Shown here one piece after another: positions 25,758 through 42,500 of a stretch of DNA of 64,000 bases (positions are counted from its first letter, which is position 1; every line of letters starts with the position of its first letter). The position numbers and the translations under genes are program-made. Source of the DNA: Lineus longissimus. Its lineage: Eukaryota > Nemertea > Pilidiophora > Heteronemertea > Lineidae. The notes beneath the pieces are model-generated. The model saw only the letters and a program-made list of their open reading frames with translations, did not search any database and was not told the DNA's origin. The stretch is from contig NC_088324.1 of the NCBI RefSeq assembly GCF_910592395.1, positions 11,372,953-11,436,952 on the forward strand, read 5' to 3'.

Positions 25758-28700
25758 ATGTCAGCCTCCACAGAACTAAATGTCGCCAAAAAGAATCTTT
25801 CAGACGTCCTTGGGGACGCAATGAAAACGTAAATTACGTTATATTTGTATTCAGCTTATATCGGAATGTCTAATGTTCACTTTCATTCAGGTTTTATGTG
25901 ATGCACTAGCGCTTCTGGTGGGTAAACTTGAATAAAGAGAGGTGTCTATCCTTAGCTGTAGAAAAATAGGAACTTAATTTCGCCAGCTCCCTAAGTCAAG
26001 TGGGCAAGCTTTGTACTTTCAATCCATTCAGACCATCCTGGCAAAACCAGTGGTTTTCGATATACTCCACCTGTCGATATTTCAAACATGGCATAGTGAA
26101 AAAAGCCTGATATCAGGATGATTCAGACAATTTGCATCGTTTTTTTCTGATTTGGTATTTCAACGAGTCGCAATCGCTGACAATATTTTTGATTTGCCGT
26201 CTCCATTGATTGAAAATGACATCCGTCCAAAGGTCAAATCTATTGCCAAATCTTAGGTGTAGTGAGTTACATGATGATGTGTGATTTTGTGATCAATCCC
26301 CGTGCCATGTCAGTGGTGCTTTTGGACCTCTTGAGTGTCGTCGTCGGACGCCCAACAAACACATATATATTTAGTCAAATCCCACAATCCTTACGTGTAA
26401 AGCGGCAGTGTATACAAACATTTGGATCGATTTGATCAAGTGGGTACAATATTGAAGTCATCACTGCATCTATGAGGATTCCTTATAATCTTTTCAGATA
26501 TTTGATTATTTTGAAATCATGGTTTAAGCAAAAGATATCAAGGGAGGATTTTGACTATGAGGCACGGAAGCTGCTCACATCTGAAACAGGTACGAGGTGA
26601 TGGACGCATGATGGAGGATGAATTTTTTTTTAAATCAGTAGAGCTGCATCCCTCCCATGGTGCAGAAAGTTGCTTGTGGTCTGCCACCTCAAGTAATGAA
26701 TGATGTCGCTCGATTAACATTGATCTTTAATACTTTCAGCATCAAAATAATCCAGAATCACTGTCAATTACTGTACAAAGCATCACTGGAAGAGGGAGTA
26801 AAATTCTTGCGACATACCTGAGTGATTCTGAAACAAATTCCTTGCAAAACCTTTAAATCTCATTCTAAAATACCACTTTCTCCTTCCATTCATTCAGTCC
26901 ACTTACATAATGAGTTCCTCCTGGCCATCCTGAGCAAATGTCAGAGTCTTGCTTCAGCACTGGGTGAGTTATCGCATGACAATGTCAGGCAGCAACTACT
27001 TGTACCATAGATCAGATGAATAGACCTCTGTTTGACCTCTTAATCTTTGTTCCTCTACTGGTATTCTAAATAGACAAACAAAAGTTTTGCTTGAGCTTGC
27101 AAACATATGCCAGAGGAACCATTAAAAAAATGTAATTAAAATGGTTACAGTTTACACATAGCTTCAACATTATTTGTCCAAAATACCCTAGCCTTCAAGA
27201 CGCTGCACCACTATCATATACCATTCCCCTGTGTTAATAGGATGCTGGAAAAATTTCGACATGAACATTTAAATATATGTTTGTTTCTGCTCTCTTTTTA
27301 AAGTTAACTGTTTATCTTGCAGCACCAAAAGATGTCAACAGCTCCAGTCACTCACTGTCAAGTCCTAAACAGATTAAAAAGCCAAGATTAAAGAGAAAGT
27401 CGTCATCAAATAAAGCAAGTTTTCAACAGCGCTTCGTCCCTGCTGACCCCTTGAAGAATGTGCCACTGGCTGTTGTCAAGGGGCCAGAAGATGAGGGAGG
27501 GATCCGTGAGTAACCTACTTTGCAAGTCCTTCAATGCTGAGGTAGTCCAGTTTTTAGCTCTTTGAAGCTCTGACCTTGCCAACAATGTACCATACATGTA
27601 ACATCCTTGTTGGATTAAAAATGACAATACCTGATACTGGTTTGTCAACTTCACAATGATATCATTTCCTGAAGAGATTGTCAATAAATTTGATCTCAAA
27701 GCGTCCCCCCTCCACAATCTGATTGATGGCATTTACCACATCCCCTTTGTTAGTATTGTCTAAACAGTGATATTTGATAAAATCAATCCAAGGATCCCTT
27801 TCAACCCCCTGCCCCCTTCGTATCATTGTTTGAATTGTGAGACAGATTGATATTTACAGATTCTCTGTTATGATTGTCTTCTCTATGCCATGTTGCCTTA
27901 AGTCACAAATTGGAATTGTCTGACAGAATTGCTGAGTAGTATAAATCTTTCTTCAGATTTTTGTTCGCGAGAGTTGATCCTTCCTGGAATCTCCACGATA
28001 CATGGCCGAATGATTGTTACTGCTTGGGATTTTGGCCTGGATAATGTTGAGGATGATGCTGTGAGGATGATGCTCGCAGCTACTGAAGTAAGCATTTCAT
28101 ATAAAATTGAAAATGTTTGCAGTTTAACTTAGCTTCAAAATAGCTTCGACTATGAATTGATGTATTTTTCTCAAATGCACTGTACGAGGCATGTGTACGA
28201 GGTTGCTTGATTAATTACGATTTCCAATGCAAAGAGTGCACTCCTTTTTAAAGAAAGGCAGGGCCAATTACTGCAGTGCCACTCTGTCATTCACAAGGGA
28301 CATCTAGCAGTATGCTTATTGGGGTGATTAGCGCCATACATTACAGGAAGTAACATTGATGTCAAGTTATTCCCTTTTCTTCTTTGGTAACATGTCTTGT
28401 ACACTGTCCCTGAAGTCCAGACGTTTTGCCAAAGTTGTATCTGATGTTTTTCAGCAACTTTTCAAAAATATCATATCAGCAATTCTCTTGCGGCGGAATG
28501 GCTACAAGTTGAGAGAGAATCGATTCAAATACGCCATAGGAACCCAAGCACCAAGCTCATATTTACGAAACACAAATGATATCTTGGATTTCTCAACTGA
28601 CAGGTTGGTCATATTTTCCACCTTGCATGGTATTGTACATCATTTTCTGGCCTCACTAGATGCCAAAACACATAATAGAGCTATCATACTGTCTATGAAA

Positions 28701-30216
28701 ATATGTAAAAATCAATGGCTGATGTCTGTCTTATGGGCAAACCTTCAAAAATGGAAATAATACAGACTGTTTTGGTCAGGGACAATCAGCTGGAGCCTTT
28801 TTTGAACTAGAGACTTTACAGAGAAAGGCGTAAAGAAATGTCTTAGTAGATAAAAGGAAATTATCTGAAACATAGTCACTTAAATGTTGCACTACAGAAG
28901 GTACAGTTGGTTTTTCTTGTAAACTGAAGATCCAGTTTTGATCACTAACCTGATCCACACATGTTAACATCTGTGTTGCCATCTGCCTACATATTAGGTA
29001 CTAAATTACTTCCAATAAATGCTATAGTACCAGTATAATCAATATGATTCAGCTTACCAGATGGGAATCCCCTAAATGTATGCTCATGTTCAGTTTCAAT
29101 ACAACTGTTTAACATACCGGGATTGATAAAGGGTCTGTCTGTAGTAACTTTTAGAACCTAATCTTGGAAAATGAAGCAGTGTTCAAGCATAATTTTGTCA
29201 TTCAACAAAATTTGACTTTGCAACACGAATTCTCATTGATTATTTGATAATAAAAAATGCAGTCATTATTTACTGTGATATATTTCATTACGCTATCTAA
29301 TGATAATTTGTTCAGTTTTCTGTACTTGATGCATGTATCAATGCACTAAGACATTTCCTGAACTTAATCTAGGTTAAACCAAGTTACTCTTGTTGTGAAT
29401 TTTTGCACAACATATATAGGACGTGTTGGCTTTCACGCTACTGGCAGGTTGGGCTATGCGAGGTGTGGGATACCGTTGCATGGGGAAGGTTGTAGGTAGT
29501 AATCTCTTAGGTTGGCTGCCGTTGGGAATTACTACATACATATCACATCATCCTAACCGTGGGGACATTATCCCCATCCTGCTTTTGTCGAAATTCCTTT
29601 ATGCACCTTGTAAATGTGTTTATTTTTATTTGCAAAAAGCATTATCTCCACAATTTTCTTTCATTAATTTCCCTTTAATGCCACAGTTCCTCTTTTGCAG
29701 CCATGCTACTGATATTTCTAGTCAAGGAGCTGTCATCCCGAGTATCAAACCAGGGCGGGACATCGGTGAAATGGACGGAGCGACTCAGGTAGCCTGTGGC
29801 AGTTCGGAGGAACCGCCTCGGCGACCAGTGAACATGTATGATGTTGCTGAGGCACTGCAGGTAAACATTTGTAACTTACAGTTCTACTGTCAATAAAACA
29901 TGTAATCTGAACTTTAGTGCTGTAATCAGATCTATGCTTTGTCATCAATGTTGTTCACTGTCTCAAAATAATTATGATTTCTTTTCTCCAGGTCTACCGG
30001 AGTACGCTACCTTCACATACAGTTTACGCGATGAATATGGAACGGATTATTCAACGATTGTGGCATCCGAGTAACGAAGAGCTCGATCAGGATCACATAC
30101 GACGACAAGAGGTCGCTATAAAACAGGAACTTGCCACATGGGGAAAGCCGAACAAATTGAGTCGGACTGATTCAAATTCCAAACACAGTGCATCAGGGAC
30201 GACGTTAAGGATGTGA
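25758..30216 (+). CDS. TADA1: Transcriptional adapter 1, SAGA complex subunit
   Basis: Eight exons, 25758-25828, 26498-26589, 26898-26963, 27323-27505, 27957-28087, 28455-28603, 29701-29860 and 29992-30216, give 358 residues (human about 335). TADA1 (Ada1) is a core, histone-fold-bearing subunit of the SAGA histone acetyltransferase co-activator. Diagnostic stretches are ELNVAKKNLSDVLGDAMKTY, LKSWFKQKISREDFDYEARK, NEFLLAILSKCQSL, FQQRFVPADPL, GRMIVTAWDFGLDNV, LRRNGYKLRENRFKYAIG, RPVNMYDVAEALQVYRSTLP and THTVYAMNMERIIQRLWHPS-type residues (SHTVYAMNMERII here). The linker exon is Ser/Lys-rich and the Lys/Arg-rich C-terminal tail is longer than in human. All introns are GT-AG. Confidence 0.95.
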
Positions 30217-30504
30217 AATAACTGAAATAAACTGGTTTTTCAGACGAGATGGAATTTCATTTTCTTTGTGCTTGGTGGACACTTGTGTACTGACATTACC
30301 ATCATAAATTCTTGCCGTCATGTGGAGTTGCATGTACTTAACTGATTTGGGATTTGGTTATTCGTGTTATTAGCCAGGGCTTTGAGGAGTATCCTGATCC
30401 CATGTCATTGAAAATAAAGTCAGCTCTTGTTCTTCTGGCATAAAGATGGTAGATACAAATGCAGAAGATATTTATGGAATTTTGTACAATATTGTTTTAT
30501 TGTA

Positions 30505-30510
30505 AATAAA
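30505..30510 (+). terminator. Poly(A) signal of TADA1
   Basis: AATAAA at 30505-30510 sits about 290 bp past the stop in TTTTATTGTAAATAAATAA. An earlier AATAAA at 30226-30231 lies only ten bases after the stop and is a less likely alternative. The adjacent TTTTATT also offers a minus-strand hexamer for the convergent WDR5 transcript. Confidence 0.6.
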
Positions 30511-30946
30511 TAATGTCTTTGCACTACACACATCCTTTCTTTGGTTTAGTATGAGAGCAAGATGATAAGGCAAGATGGGGCTGTGTTACCTTCAGTTCTA
30601 ACAGCCGGTTGGGACAGAAGTGCAATATCTGCAGTATGACACAAACTTAAATTGGTATAGACAGGTTGTGAAACCGATTTCAGGCCATCTTCAGTCAAGC
30701 AAGCTGTGACACCATCATCAGTAATATGTGGTTGTGACATCTTCAATATAAACGCAGGTTGTGTCTGTCTTCTGCGAGATGAAGTTGTGAGATCTTCACC
30801 ATGAACAGTTTGTACATGTGACAAGCAGTCTTCAGGTTGAAGTGTAATTTCTTGTCGCAAGTTCCTCATTTCAATAGTTTTTTTTATACATGTAACCATT
30901 ACAAGCAAGCAATTAAAAAAGAAAGTCATGATTAATGATTGTTCCC

Positions 30947-30952
30947 TTTATT
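30947..30952 (-). terminator. Probable poly(A) signal of WDR5
   Basis: AATAAA on the minus strand, about 965 bp downstream of the WDR5 stop codon. It implies a 3' UTR of nearly 1 kb. Confidence 0.45.
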
Positions 30953-31915
30953 CCCAATACAAGTTTTTTTACAAATTCCCATGATATAAAAGAAGTGATA
31001 TTAATGATATATTTACAGCACATGAAAAGAAATGCAATTGTTCTCACATCTTGGACAACACAGATTAATCTAGAGAATATGTACTAACTAAGGTAGTCTA
31101 TTTCTTGGTATGAAATTGTGCTTAACCAACACTGTTTAGCTAAGTACATGTAATGCTCCTGCAAGAATGCAAAATTTCTTCCAAACTAAATGCAGATTAA
31201 AGAAACAATCAATACTTTTCCAGACCAATTTTGTTCAGGTAAAGGGATACTGAAAAGTTTACAAAAAAATTCTCTATTAAAGTGTAGTAACGGGTCCACA
31301 GAAGTCTTGTGGGAGTTATATGAATTCTCCCCACCTTGAACAATAGTACATTAAATGCTCACTTGTTCAACCCTAAACATTGATAGGCTCAGCAACTGAA
31401 AAACACCGGCTGCTCTGAAGTCTTTAGAATGACAAATCCATCACTTGACTAAAGACAATGACAGTGTCTCCTGTCTACCTATAGATAGACCTGTTATAAT
31501 GATTTTAAACAGTGATACCAAAAAGAAATGCAGGAGCAATGTCCTCAGATATGTTCTGGACACTAGAGACATTATTGTCTTCCAAGTATCAGTTAAGTCA
31601 TTAGATTTGTGTCAGGGTTTTGCCCATTCTGAACCCTCGGAAGTATTCCTTTCATAGCCTTTGTACACAACGAAGTCCGAGGCGGCACAGTCCTGCCATT
31701 CTCCAATTTCCTTTCCAGATCAGTGAGTACTAGCGATCACATTCAGCCCAGAACAGCTTTGTGGAGAAGTTCATCTATCTTTCAGTTAATTTTGCAATGC
31801 ATATTGTTGCACTGGAGGTAACCACCATGAATTCTGAACAATCAACACCTCTCACAGTTCTTTCAATACTGTTCTCACATACGAATTTTGGTTGTTTTTG
31901 CACAGTGCCACAGTC

Positions 31916-35611
<3,696 letters not shown>

Positions 35612-35924
35612 CGTTATGATGGTGGCAAGCACTGAAAGAGAAACAGTGCTCAAAGCAGATCTGCAGGTTTAGGGAGATAAATACTGCCTCTAATAAACTG
35701 TCAATAAAATGGCCTGAATATGACAACAATAACTCTTCTACATTAAATTTCTTATTCTGTCAAATGTTGAACGCCAAAACGACTCATAATATCATATGCT
35801 TATCATGTTACCCATACCTTGAATGTAATGAAATCACAAAATAGTCCAAGGAAGATACAAAAAATCCAATATTTTGATCACTTTGTCCAGCATAAATTTC
35901 GCCGGCGAAAAGCATGGACGAACT

Positions 35925-35960
35925 CGCGCATGCGCAGGTGCGTGCGATAATCTCGCGAGA
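35925..35960. promoter_or_regulatory. NRF1 site and TCTCGCGAGA element at the WDR5 promoter
   Basis: CGCGCATGCGCA at 35925-35936 is a perfect match to the NRF1 consensus YGCGCAYGCGCR. TCTCGCGAGA at 35951-35960 is the palindromic CGCG element known from TATA-less, often bidirectional housekeeping promoters. They lie about 300 bp upstream of the WDR5 second exon, where the non-coding first exon is expected. The divergent BET gene starts about 500 bp further right. Confidence 0.7.
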
Positions 35961-36430
35961 TTTCTGAAAATGGAGTAATGTCGTCCCCTAAAAAATCCTT
36001 TAAGTACAAGCTTTCTAGCATCTGTATGATAGATTCCTCTATTTGATCGTGGAGAACAGATCATTTGGACTATAACTATGTACCTGGATTAAAATTTTGA
36101 TCGGGTATTGCTTTGTAAAATGAGTTTTACCAAAGAGCCTCAAGTCACCTGATTTGTGTTTACCAATGGCATGTGACCTGGCGAACGCTGAGTCATTACG
36201 AAGAAGGTGGACTTCATTTTGCGGGGAGATGTTCCCTGAAAAATGGACTAAAAACTAAACTTTTATTGGACTATTTGATATGAGAGACTACAATGAACAA
36301 TCAGGAATATCAACGCATGTTGATTTGCAAGAAATATTATGATATCAACGAGAAAATTGAGATTTTATTTAGGTGAATGTGTCATGTGACGTCTTTCGAC
36401 CAATCACAGCGCTAGATTTTGAATAGGTGG

Positions 36431-36438
36431 TATAAAAG
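36431..36438 (+). promoter_or_regulatory. TATA box of the BET gene
   Basis: TATAAAAG lies about 80 bp upstream of the ATG at 36512, giving an inferred transcription start near 36460. A TGACGT half-site of CRE type lies at about 36386. Confidence 0.6.
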
Positions 36439-36511
36439 CGCTGTTGTTGTGTGTGCGGAAGCCATTGCTGTGGACTGGGGATTAGAGTGTTCGGAAGAAT
36501 CCAGCCACAAA

Positions 36512-39500
36512 ATGGACCCGAAGACCCATCCGGCACTGCAAGGCTATCGGCAGACTTCACACAACTCATCCTCAGGGTACTATGTCCAAATTTTTCATTT
36601 TCATCTCATTTGTTAAGGTGAAATATGTCTGTGAAATGACTCGATTATTGTGTGCCTGGGCACCGCCATTGTGAAACGTCTCGAAAATTCAGGCGTAATT
36701 AAATATTTCACCCTAATAACTGCTTTTACATCTTCTCTTTTGTCTAAATGTCGATTCCTAGTTGGTCTATAATTCACAAGCTTTATGATAGTGTACGTAT
36801 TTGCTGCAGAAACTCGTCCGTAATGACTGAAAAGGACGAATTTATTCTGCCGAAAATTGCGATTTTCCATGTATTTTGGAAAATGGCTGCCATAAAGTCG
36901 TTGTTAATCCGCCTCAAATGAGGCGTTTTTCAGCATCATCGCACTGTCGTTATGTAGACCATTCATTCAAGTACATGCTGTAGAGCCTTTGGGTCATCAT
37001 AAACCATGTTTTCTGTGTGTATTTTTGCATCTATGGGCGTCTAGCCGGTGCCGGTAATTTGGCGCCGTCCATCATGTTTCATCAGACAAAGGTATTGATT
37101 CGCTGTACATTTTGTGTGTAGTACACATACAATGCACACGGTCTCAGTGCATAATTTTCCACACTGGTCAAGGTCATTCTTGTCAAGGCATGCAAAAAGT
37201 GGTGTGTTAAAATGGTGTGTGATCTTTTTTGACACCATTTTTCTGTGTTTTACCTTTTTTTGACACTGACAGTGACACCATGTCACATGTCAGTTTAGTC
37301 ATGACTTTGAGACTTGACTTTAAATTTGAAGTAGGCCTCGCAGACTTGACGACGAAGGCCAATGGCATGGCGATTGGCCATGCCCATCGGGTGGATTGGT
37401 AGCAAATTACAACCTAGGGGGATGACTGGTAGCTTGCTTAGAAATAGAACTGTTGTGAGTGATCTCAACAGTAAACCCGTTGTAAATGTGACGTGTCACA
37501 CACGCTGCAGCGTCCAATCCATCGAACAGTAATGAAATTGTAACATTTCGCTAGACAGATTGTCTAGGACTCGGAATGAGTGTGTTATATGACCAAACAA
37601 TCATTGTTACTGGTATCGCCTTCATGTGGCCCTCTCTCCAAACTAGGTGATTTTTCACTATCGTGACTATCTGTTGTCACGAAAGTATTGGGTCTATATT
37701 GCTCATTAGTCTTGTCGGTCTCTTGAGTTTTAACGCCGGTGTGGTTTTGACAACAGGCTACATGCAACTGACATGACAAAGACCTTAATTTAATTGAGAA
37801 GATTACTGATGGCATTGAAGAAGTATCTTGATTCTTACTGTCTTGACTGATACTGATAGTGAATTGTAATGTTATGGAATGTATGTACTGCGTTGTCAAG
37901 TGACAGCACGAATAACCAATCGTCAATACATTCTCTGTCTCACTATTTTTTCCTTTCCATGAAATGGTTTCAATTGCAATATAAAATCATTTTTTAGTGT
38001 AATTACAGCAAATAAAAATTTTATTTGATTGATACAAAATGTATTGTTCGATAACTATGAGTTTGTTGACAAGTAATTGTTCTTGTACAAATACTGTTCC
38101 CAGTCGGATATCACCTCAAGCCTTCCCTCTTTCAGACTGCCCTAAGTTGTTTGCTGATGTAACCTACCCATAGAAAATACCCCCTCCTCTAAAAATATAG
38201 AGTTGAGGGAAACATGAATTGTCTGGAAAATTCTTGTTCTTCCAAAGTTTTGGTCTTTGGGGATTTCTTGAGTGGAAAGTGTTGGTTTGTTTTGTTGTTG
38301 TACCAACCCTTAAGTTTTTGGAGATACATGTAGTTGTTACATCATACAAACGATATCTTTAGGACAGCCTCATTGCAAAAAGGTTGGTGTGACGTTTATA
38401 AAACATTGATGGAATCGAATGGAATACATCTCCAGGATGAATCTTGATTTTGCACCGGGCGGAGACAGTTTAAAAGAGTTGTAGCCTTTCTGTTATCATT
38501 GCTGTCAAGGAGACAGCTGCTAACAATAGGTTAATATTGATTCAGTGTATTGGTTTAATGTGTATTCCATCTGATCTTTGCCCTATGAATATTTGTGGTT
38601 TCAAGCCAGATCCCTTACCCTGGTGTCATAACAGTCCCAACACCTCGGACCTGTCCCCTTGGTTGAGGTTGATGCTTAATAGATTGTGGTTATTGTGCCA
38701 TCAAGATGATTTCAGGTCTTATCTTAGGCCCTGAACTGACACAAAGCCAGTTGTATGTATGGTTACTGGTGGGATATGCCTGGGTGATGCGCTAGTTCAG
38801 CAGCTTATATGGGGTCTTCTGTCAAGTCAATCTCAAGAGGGTACTGTTGGATTTCCCAAAGAATTGGTCAGCACTAAGTCTTGGTGTAGAAAAAAGATGT
38901 CTGGCTTTTATCTCAGTGACTCCATTCTTGCTCCTTTCCATGTCAAAAAATATGAAGGACTTCGAGAATTAACATGTGCAACAATGCTTACAGTATTGTA
39001 AGAATATAAAACCAGAGAGAAAATGACAGTGCATGCAAGGAGGCAACAAATCAAACCAATAGGGCATTGACAAGGGAAATTCCACAGTTCATGAAAAAAG
39101 GGCCAGGTGTTGAATTTATCATATTGTCTTCTGTCCTGCTCAAGAAGAGCTGTTGGTTGGAATTGGATCTCTTGTCGCTGATGTTGGTAGTCGTTACTGA
39201 CACAATGTATCATTTTGTGACTTGGACTCGGGTCATTTGTGTGGGGGGAGAGGTCTGTTTTCAGGTTTTCAGTGTGGCCATCATTTACTGTGGTAGAAGT
39301 TGTGCCTGTTGGGATTGGTTCCATATTCCAGTGTACTGAATGAATGGTATACATTGCAAGATGTATCATGTGAACTTAAGACTGTCTTTATTGGGTTCAT
39401 TCATTCTAAAACTCATTTGTGTTTTCTTTATCTTTGCAGAGCTAGCACCAATGGAGATGATGGCAACGTGAGTTTTCTTAATTTGGGGTGTGACAGGTTT

Positions 39501-42500
39501 CATCATGTAATAAACTTGGTCATGAATTTTTGAGGGTCAATCGGCATGCTTATTGTAGTGAGTCGCGGCCATGTCAAGTTGTACTCTAGGGTATATTGCT
39601 GACTTCCAAAAGAATTGGTCACCACTTGGTCTTCGTGTAGCCCCTTTAGAAGAAGCTACAGTAGACAGTGAAATCAGAAAGCCTTGAGGCTTAATGCATT
39701 GCGTCTTGCTTCTCTAAAAAGTAACTTATCTTGGAGAACTGAGTAATACATGCATTCATGCATAAAGTTTGACTAAATGGTGTTGTTTTTCTTTCAGGAT
39801 GGAAATTGTCAAGTGTGTGCCAAGCTTGGCTTGGTGTGCAAGGAGTTCGAGGTAAGTTAGAGTGCATTGAGTGTTTTTCTGCCACGTGAACTGTGGACTG
39901 ATTTGAACTGAGGATGCTTCCCTGTGGCAAGCTTTATTGAGAACAATTCAGAGATTTCCTTGGTATGTCCTACAACAGCAGCTTAGTGTTCTCATCGTCT
40001 CATTCTTGACCACAACATTTGGCTGAGGTCTTGTATTCATTTTGCAGGGATTTTATATTTATAAGAAGGCCCTGCAAAACAACACAGAAGGCGAACAGAC
40101 GAACGCTGTACATAAAAAGGGTCGTATGACGAATCAGTTGCAATATCTAACAAAGACCGTGATGAAAACCGTTTGGAAACATCAGTTTGCATGGCCATTC
40201 CACCAGCCAGTAGACGCATCAAAGTTAAATCTACCGGTAAGTATTGAGGTGTTGATAAATTGGATGTTGTCTGTTGTCAAAATAGACCGAGAGTTGGTGG
40301 ATTAAAAGGTCTGATCGACTCCGAGGCTGTTAGTAAGTTTTTAGGGGGAGGAGTATCACCTCCAAGCAAGGAAAAGGGCATACTGTGTAGTTTTGCCAAG
40401 AGGTAGTTAGAATCTTCATGCATACCATCTCTCCATCCTTTGAAAGTCCAATTTAAGGTGGCCTGCTTCTATACCAGGCTCTTCAAAGGGTAGCCAGCAT
40501 GGTTTGTGCCAACACTTCAAACAAGACGTTTGTTTGGCTGTCTGGACAAGCCATTACGCAAGCCCTGAAGAACCTGCCTATTTCTTGTTGGTGACCTTCC
40601 GCTTTCTTATTTCAGGACTATCATAAAATCATCAAGCATCCAATGGATTTGGGAACAATAAAAAAGAGACTAGAAAGCCATTTCTACTGTAGTGCTAAAG
40701 ACTGTATAATGGACTTCAATATCATGTTCTCGAATTGTTACACGTACAACAAACCTGGCGAGGTACAGTCCATTGTGTGATCATTAATTCTTAGTACTCA
40801 GTTAGGATAGCTACAAAATGAGGTGACGCAGTTAGCTGCCTATTCAGTTCCATACGTCGTTCATACAGGATTTATTCAACTGTGCAGTGTGTGCTAAGGC
40901 TTTTATCGAGTAATGAGATATCTACGATATATCCTCCTGTCAATCTGGAGGATGAGGGCAAGTCTTTGATAGCTCGTCGAGTCTATCGAGTGTACCACTC
41001 ATAAGAAGACCAGGTTGGTGTTCACCTCAACAATTCTGCTGTAGTGGCACTATGGCAGTGTCCAGTCTGTGTCAAGTGCCTTGTTCAGACTTGGCACTGC
41101 TGCAGTGCTACAGTCCACAACAAGTAGTGAACCGTTGTCACTTTTCATTCCAGGACATTGTGTTGATGGCTCAAGCATTGGAGAAACTGTTCTTGAACAA
41201 GACAGCACAGATGCCCCATGAAGTAAGTTGAAAAACACCAAGAGAACTGCTCTTGTATTTTACAAGACTACCAACATTTGCCGCCAGTTTTTGTCACTTA
41301 GTCTTGAATGATTTTCAACTAAAATTACAAAATTTCTGGTTGCAGTGTGAAGCGGGGAATGTGGTATGTTGTGTAAAAAAGTTGTGGAGAAACTTTGATT
41401 TTGTGAAAGTGTTTTAACACTCTTTGAAGTTTCCACCTAACCTGGTCTTGTTTGACCTAACTTCGCTTGTTTGTTTGCTGTTTTTAATAGAACTTGAGAT
41501 TTACAATGATGATAGAGTCCTATTTTCAAGTTATCTTGGAGGGGGGGTCCTCCCAGTAAGTCATGATGTTTGGGATTTTCTTTTACCCATGAATTAAGAT
41601 TGGAGTTCTCTTCTTCTCCCCGTCTTGAGCAGGAATGTGAGTTACAACCACCCCAAAAAAAGTCTGCGAAACACCATATACGACAAGCTCAAGCAGTCTC
41701 CTCTACGTCCGAACCGACGCGGAAAGTGCCACCGCGAGTAAGTTCATCGAAGGTAAGTTTGTGAGCATCCTTCCTCCTTGAAGGTGTTCAGTGAACTTCA
41801 GCCAAGCCATAGGTTTGGCAGCAGAGCTCATGCCTGCAGCATGACAGAACTTGAGAACAAGTACACTGTGACCCGGCTGCTCAACCAACAAGCGCTGTTC
41901 TGATGGAACCTGTTCGACAATGTTGGAAAAAGTACCGACCACCCTGCCCTATTGATTTGATCCACTGAGATGTATCTCAGCTCATCTCATAGCTCCAGTG
42001 GTGTGGGTGAAGCCAAGATATGAGTTTCCTATTTGGTGTGACGCTGTTGTGATTTGGTGTCTGGTCGTTGCCAATTCTTGGACAGTCCTGTTGTAATAGT
42101 CATTTGAAATGGAAGCTTTTACCAGTATACCTGAGATCTAACCATTCTCTTCTCACTTTCAGGAGGTGCTAGAAAAGAAGCTTGCAGCACAAGCATCACC
42201 GCCATCATTATCACAAACAGATTCATCAATAGCTCAACCTCCTCTCACCAATGCACAGCCATCAACGACAGTCCCATACTCACCTCCCTCACGAACCTTG
42301 CCCACGCCTACAGAGGTCACTAGCCCGACAAATAATCTGGTTGGTTCAACCCCAGCTATGCAATCAGCAGTCATACCACCCTCACAGCCAACCAAGGTGA
42401 GTGGACAGCCGATCATGGAGAACCACGTCAAAGAGAAGTTGAGTACACTTTACTGGACTTGTGAATGTTGTCATTGTTTATTCGTCCTTTATCATTTCGA

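Larger units (their letters stand above)
30217..31915. other. Shared 3' region of convergent TADA1 and WDR5
   Basis: Contains the TADA1 3' UTR to about 30530 and the WDR5 3' UTR running leftward from 31915. A minus-strand AATAAA at 30947-30952 is the most likely WDR5 poly(A) signal. No coding exon is supported. Confidence 0.6.

Noticed and set aside
25526-25830. Antisense frame with codon-like content across TADA1 exon 1
   Set aside because: It starts at TTG, not ATG, and overlaps the conserved TADA1 first exon on the other strand. No splice partner was found.
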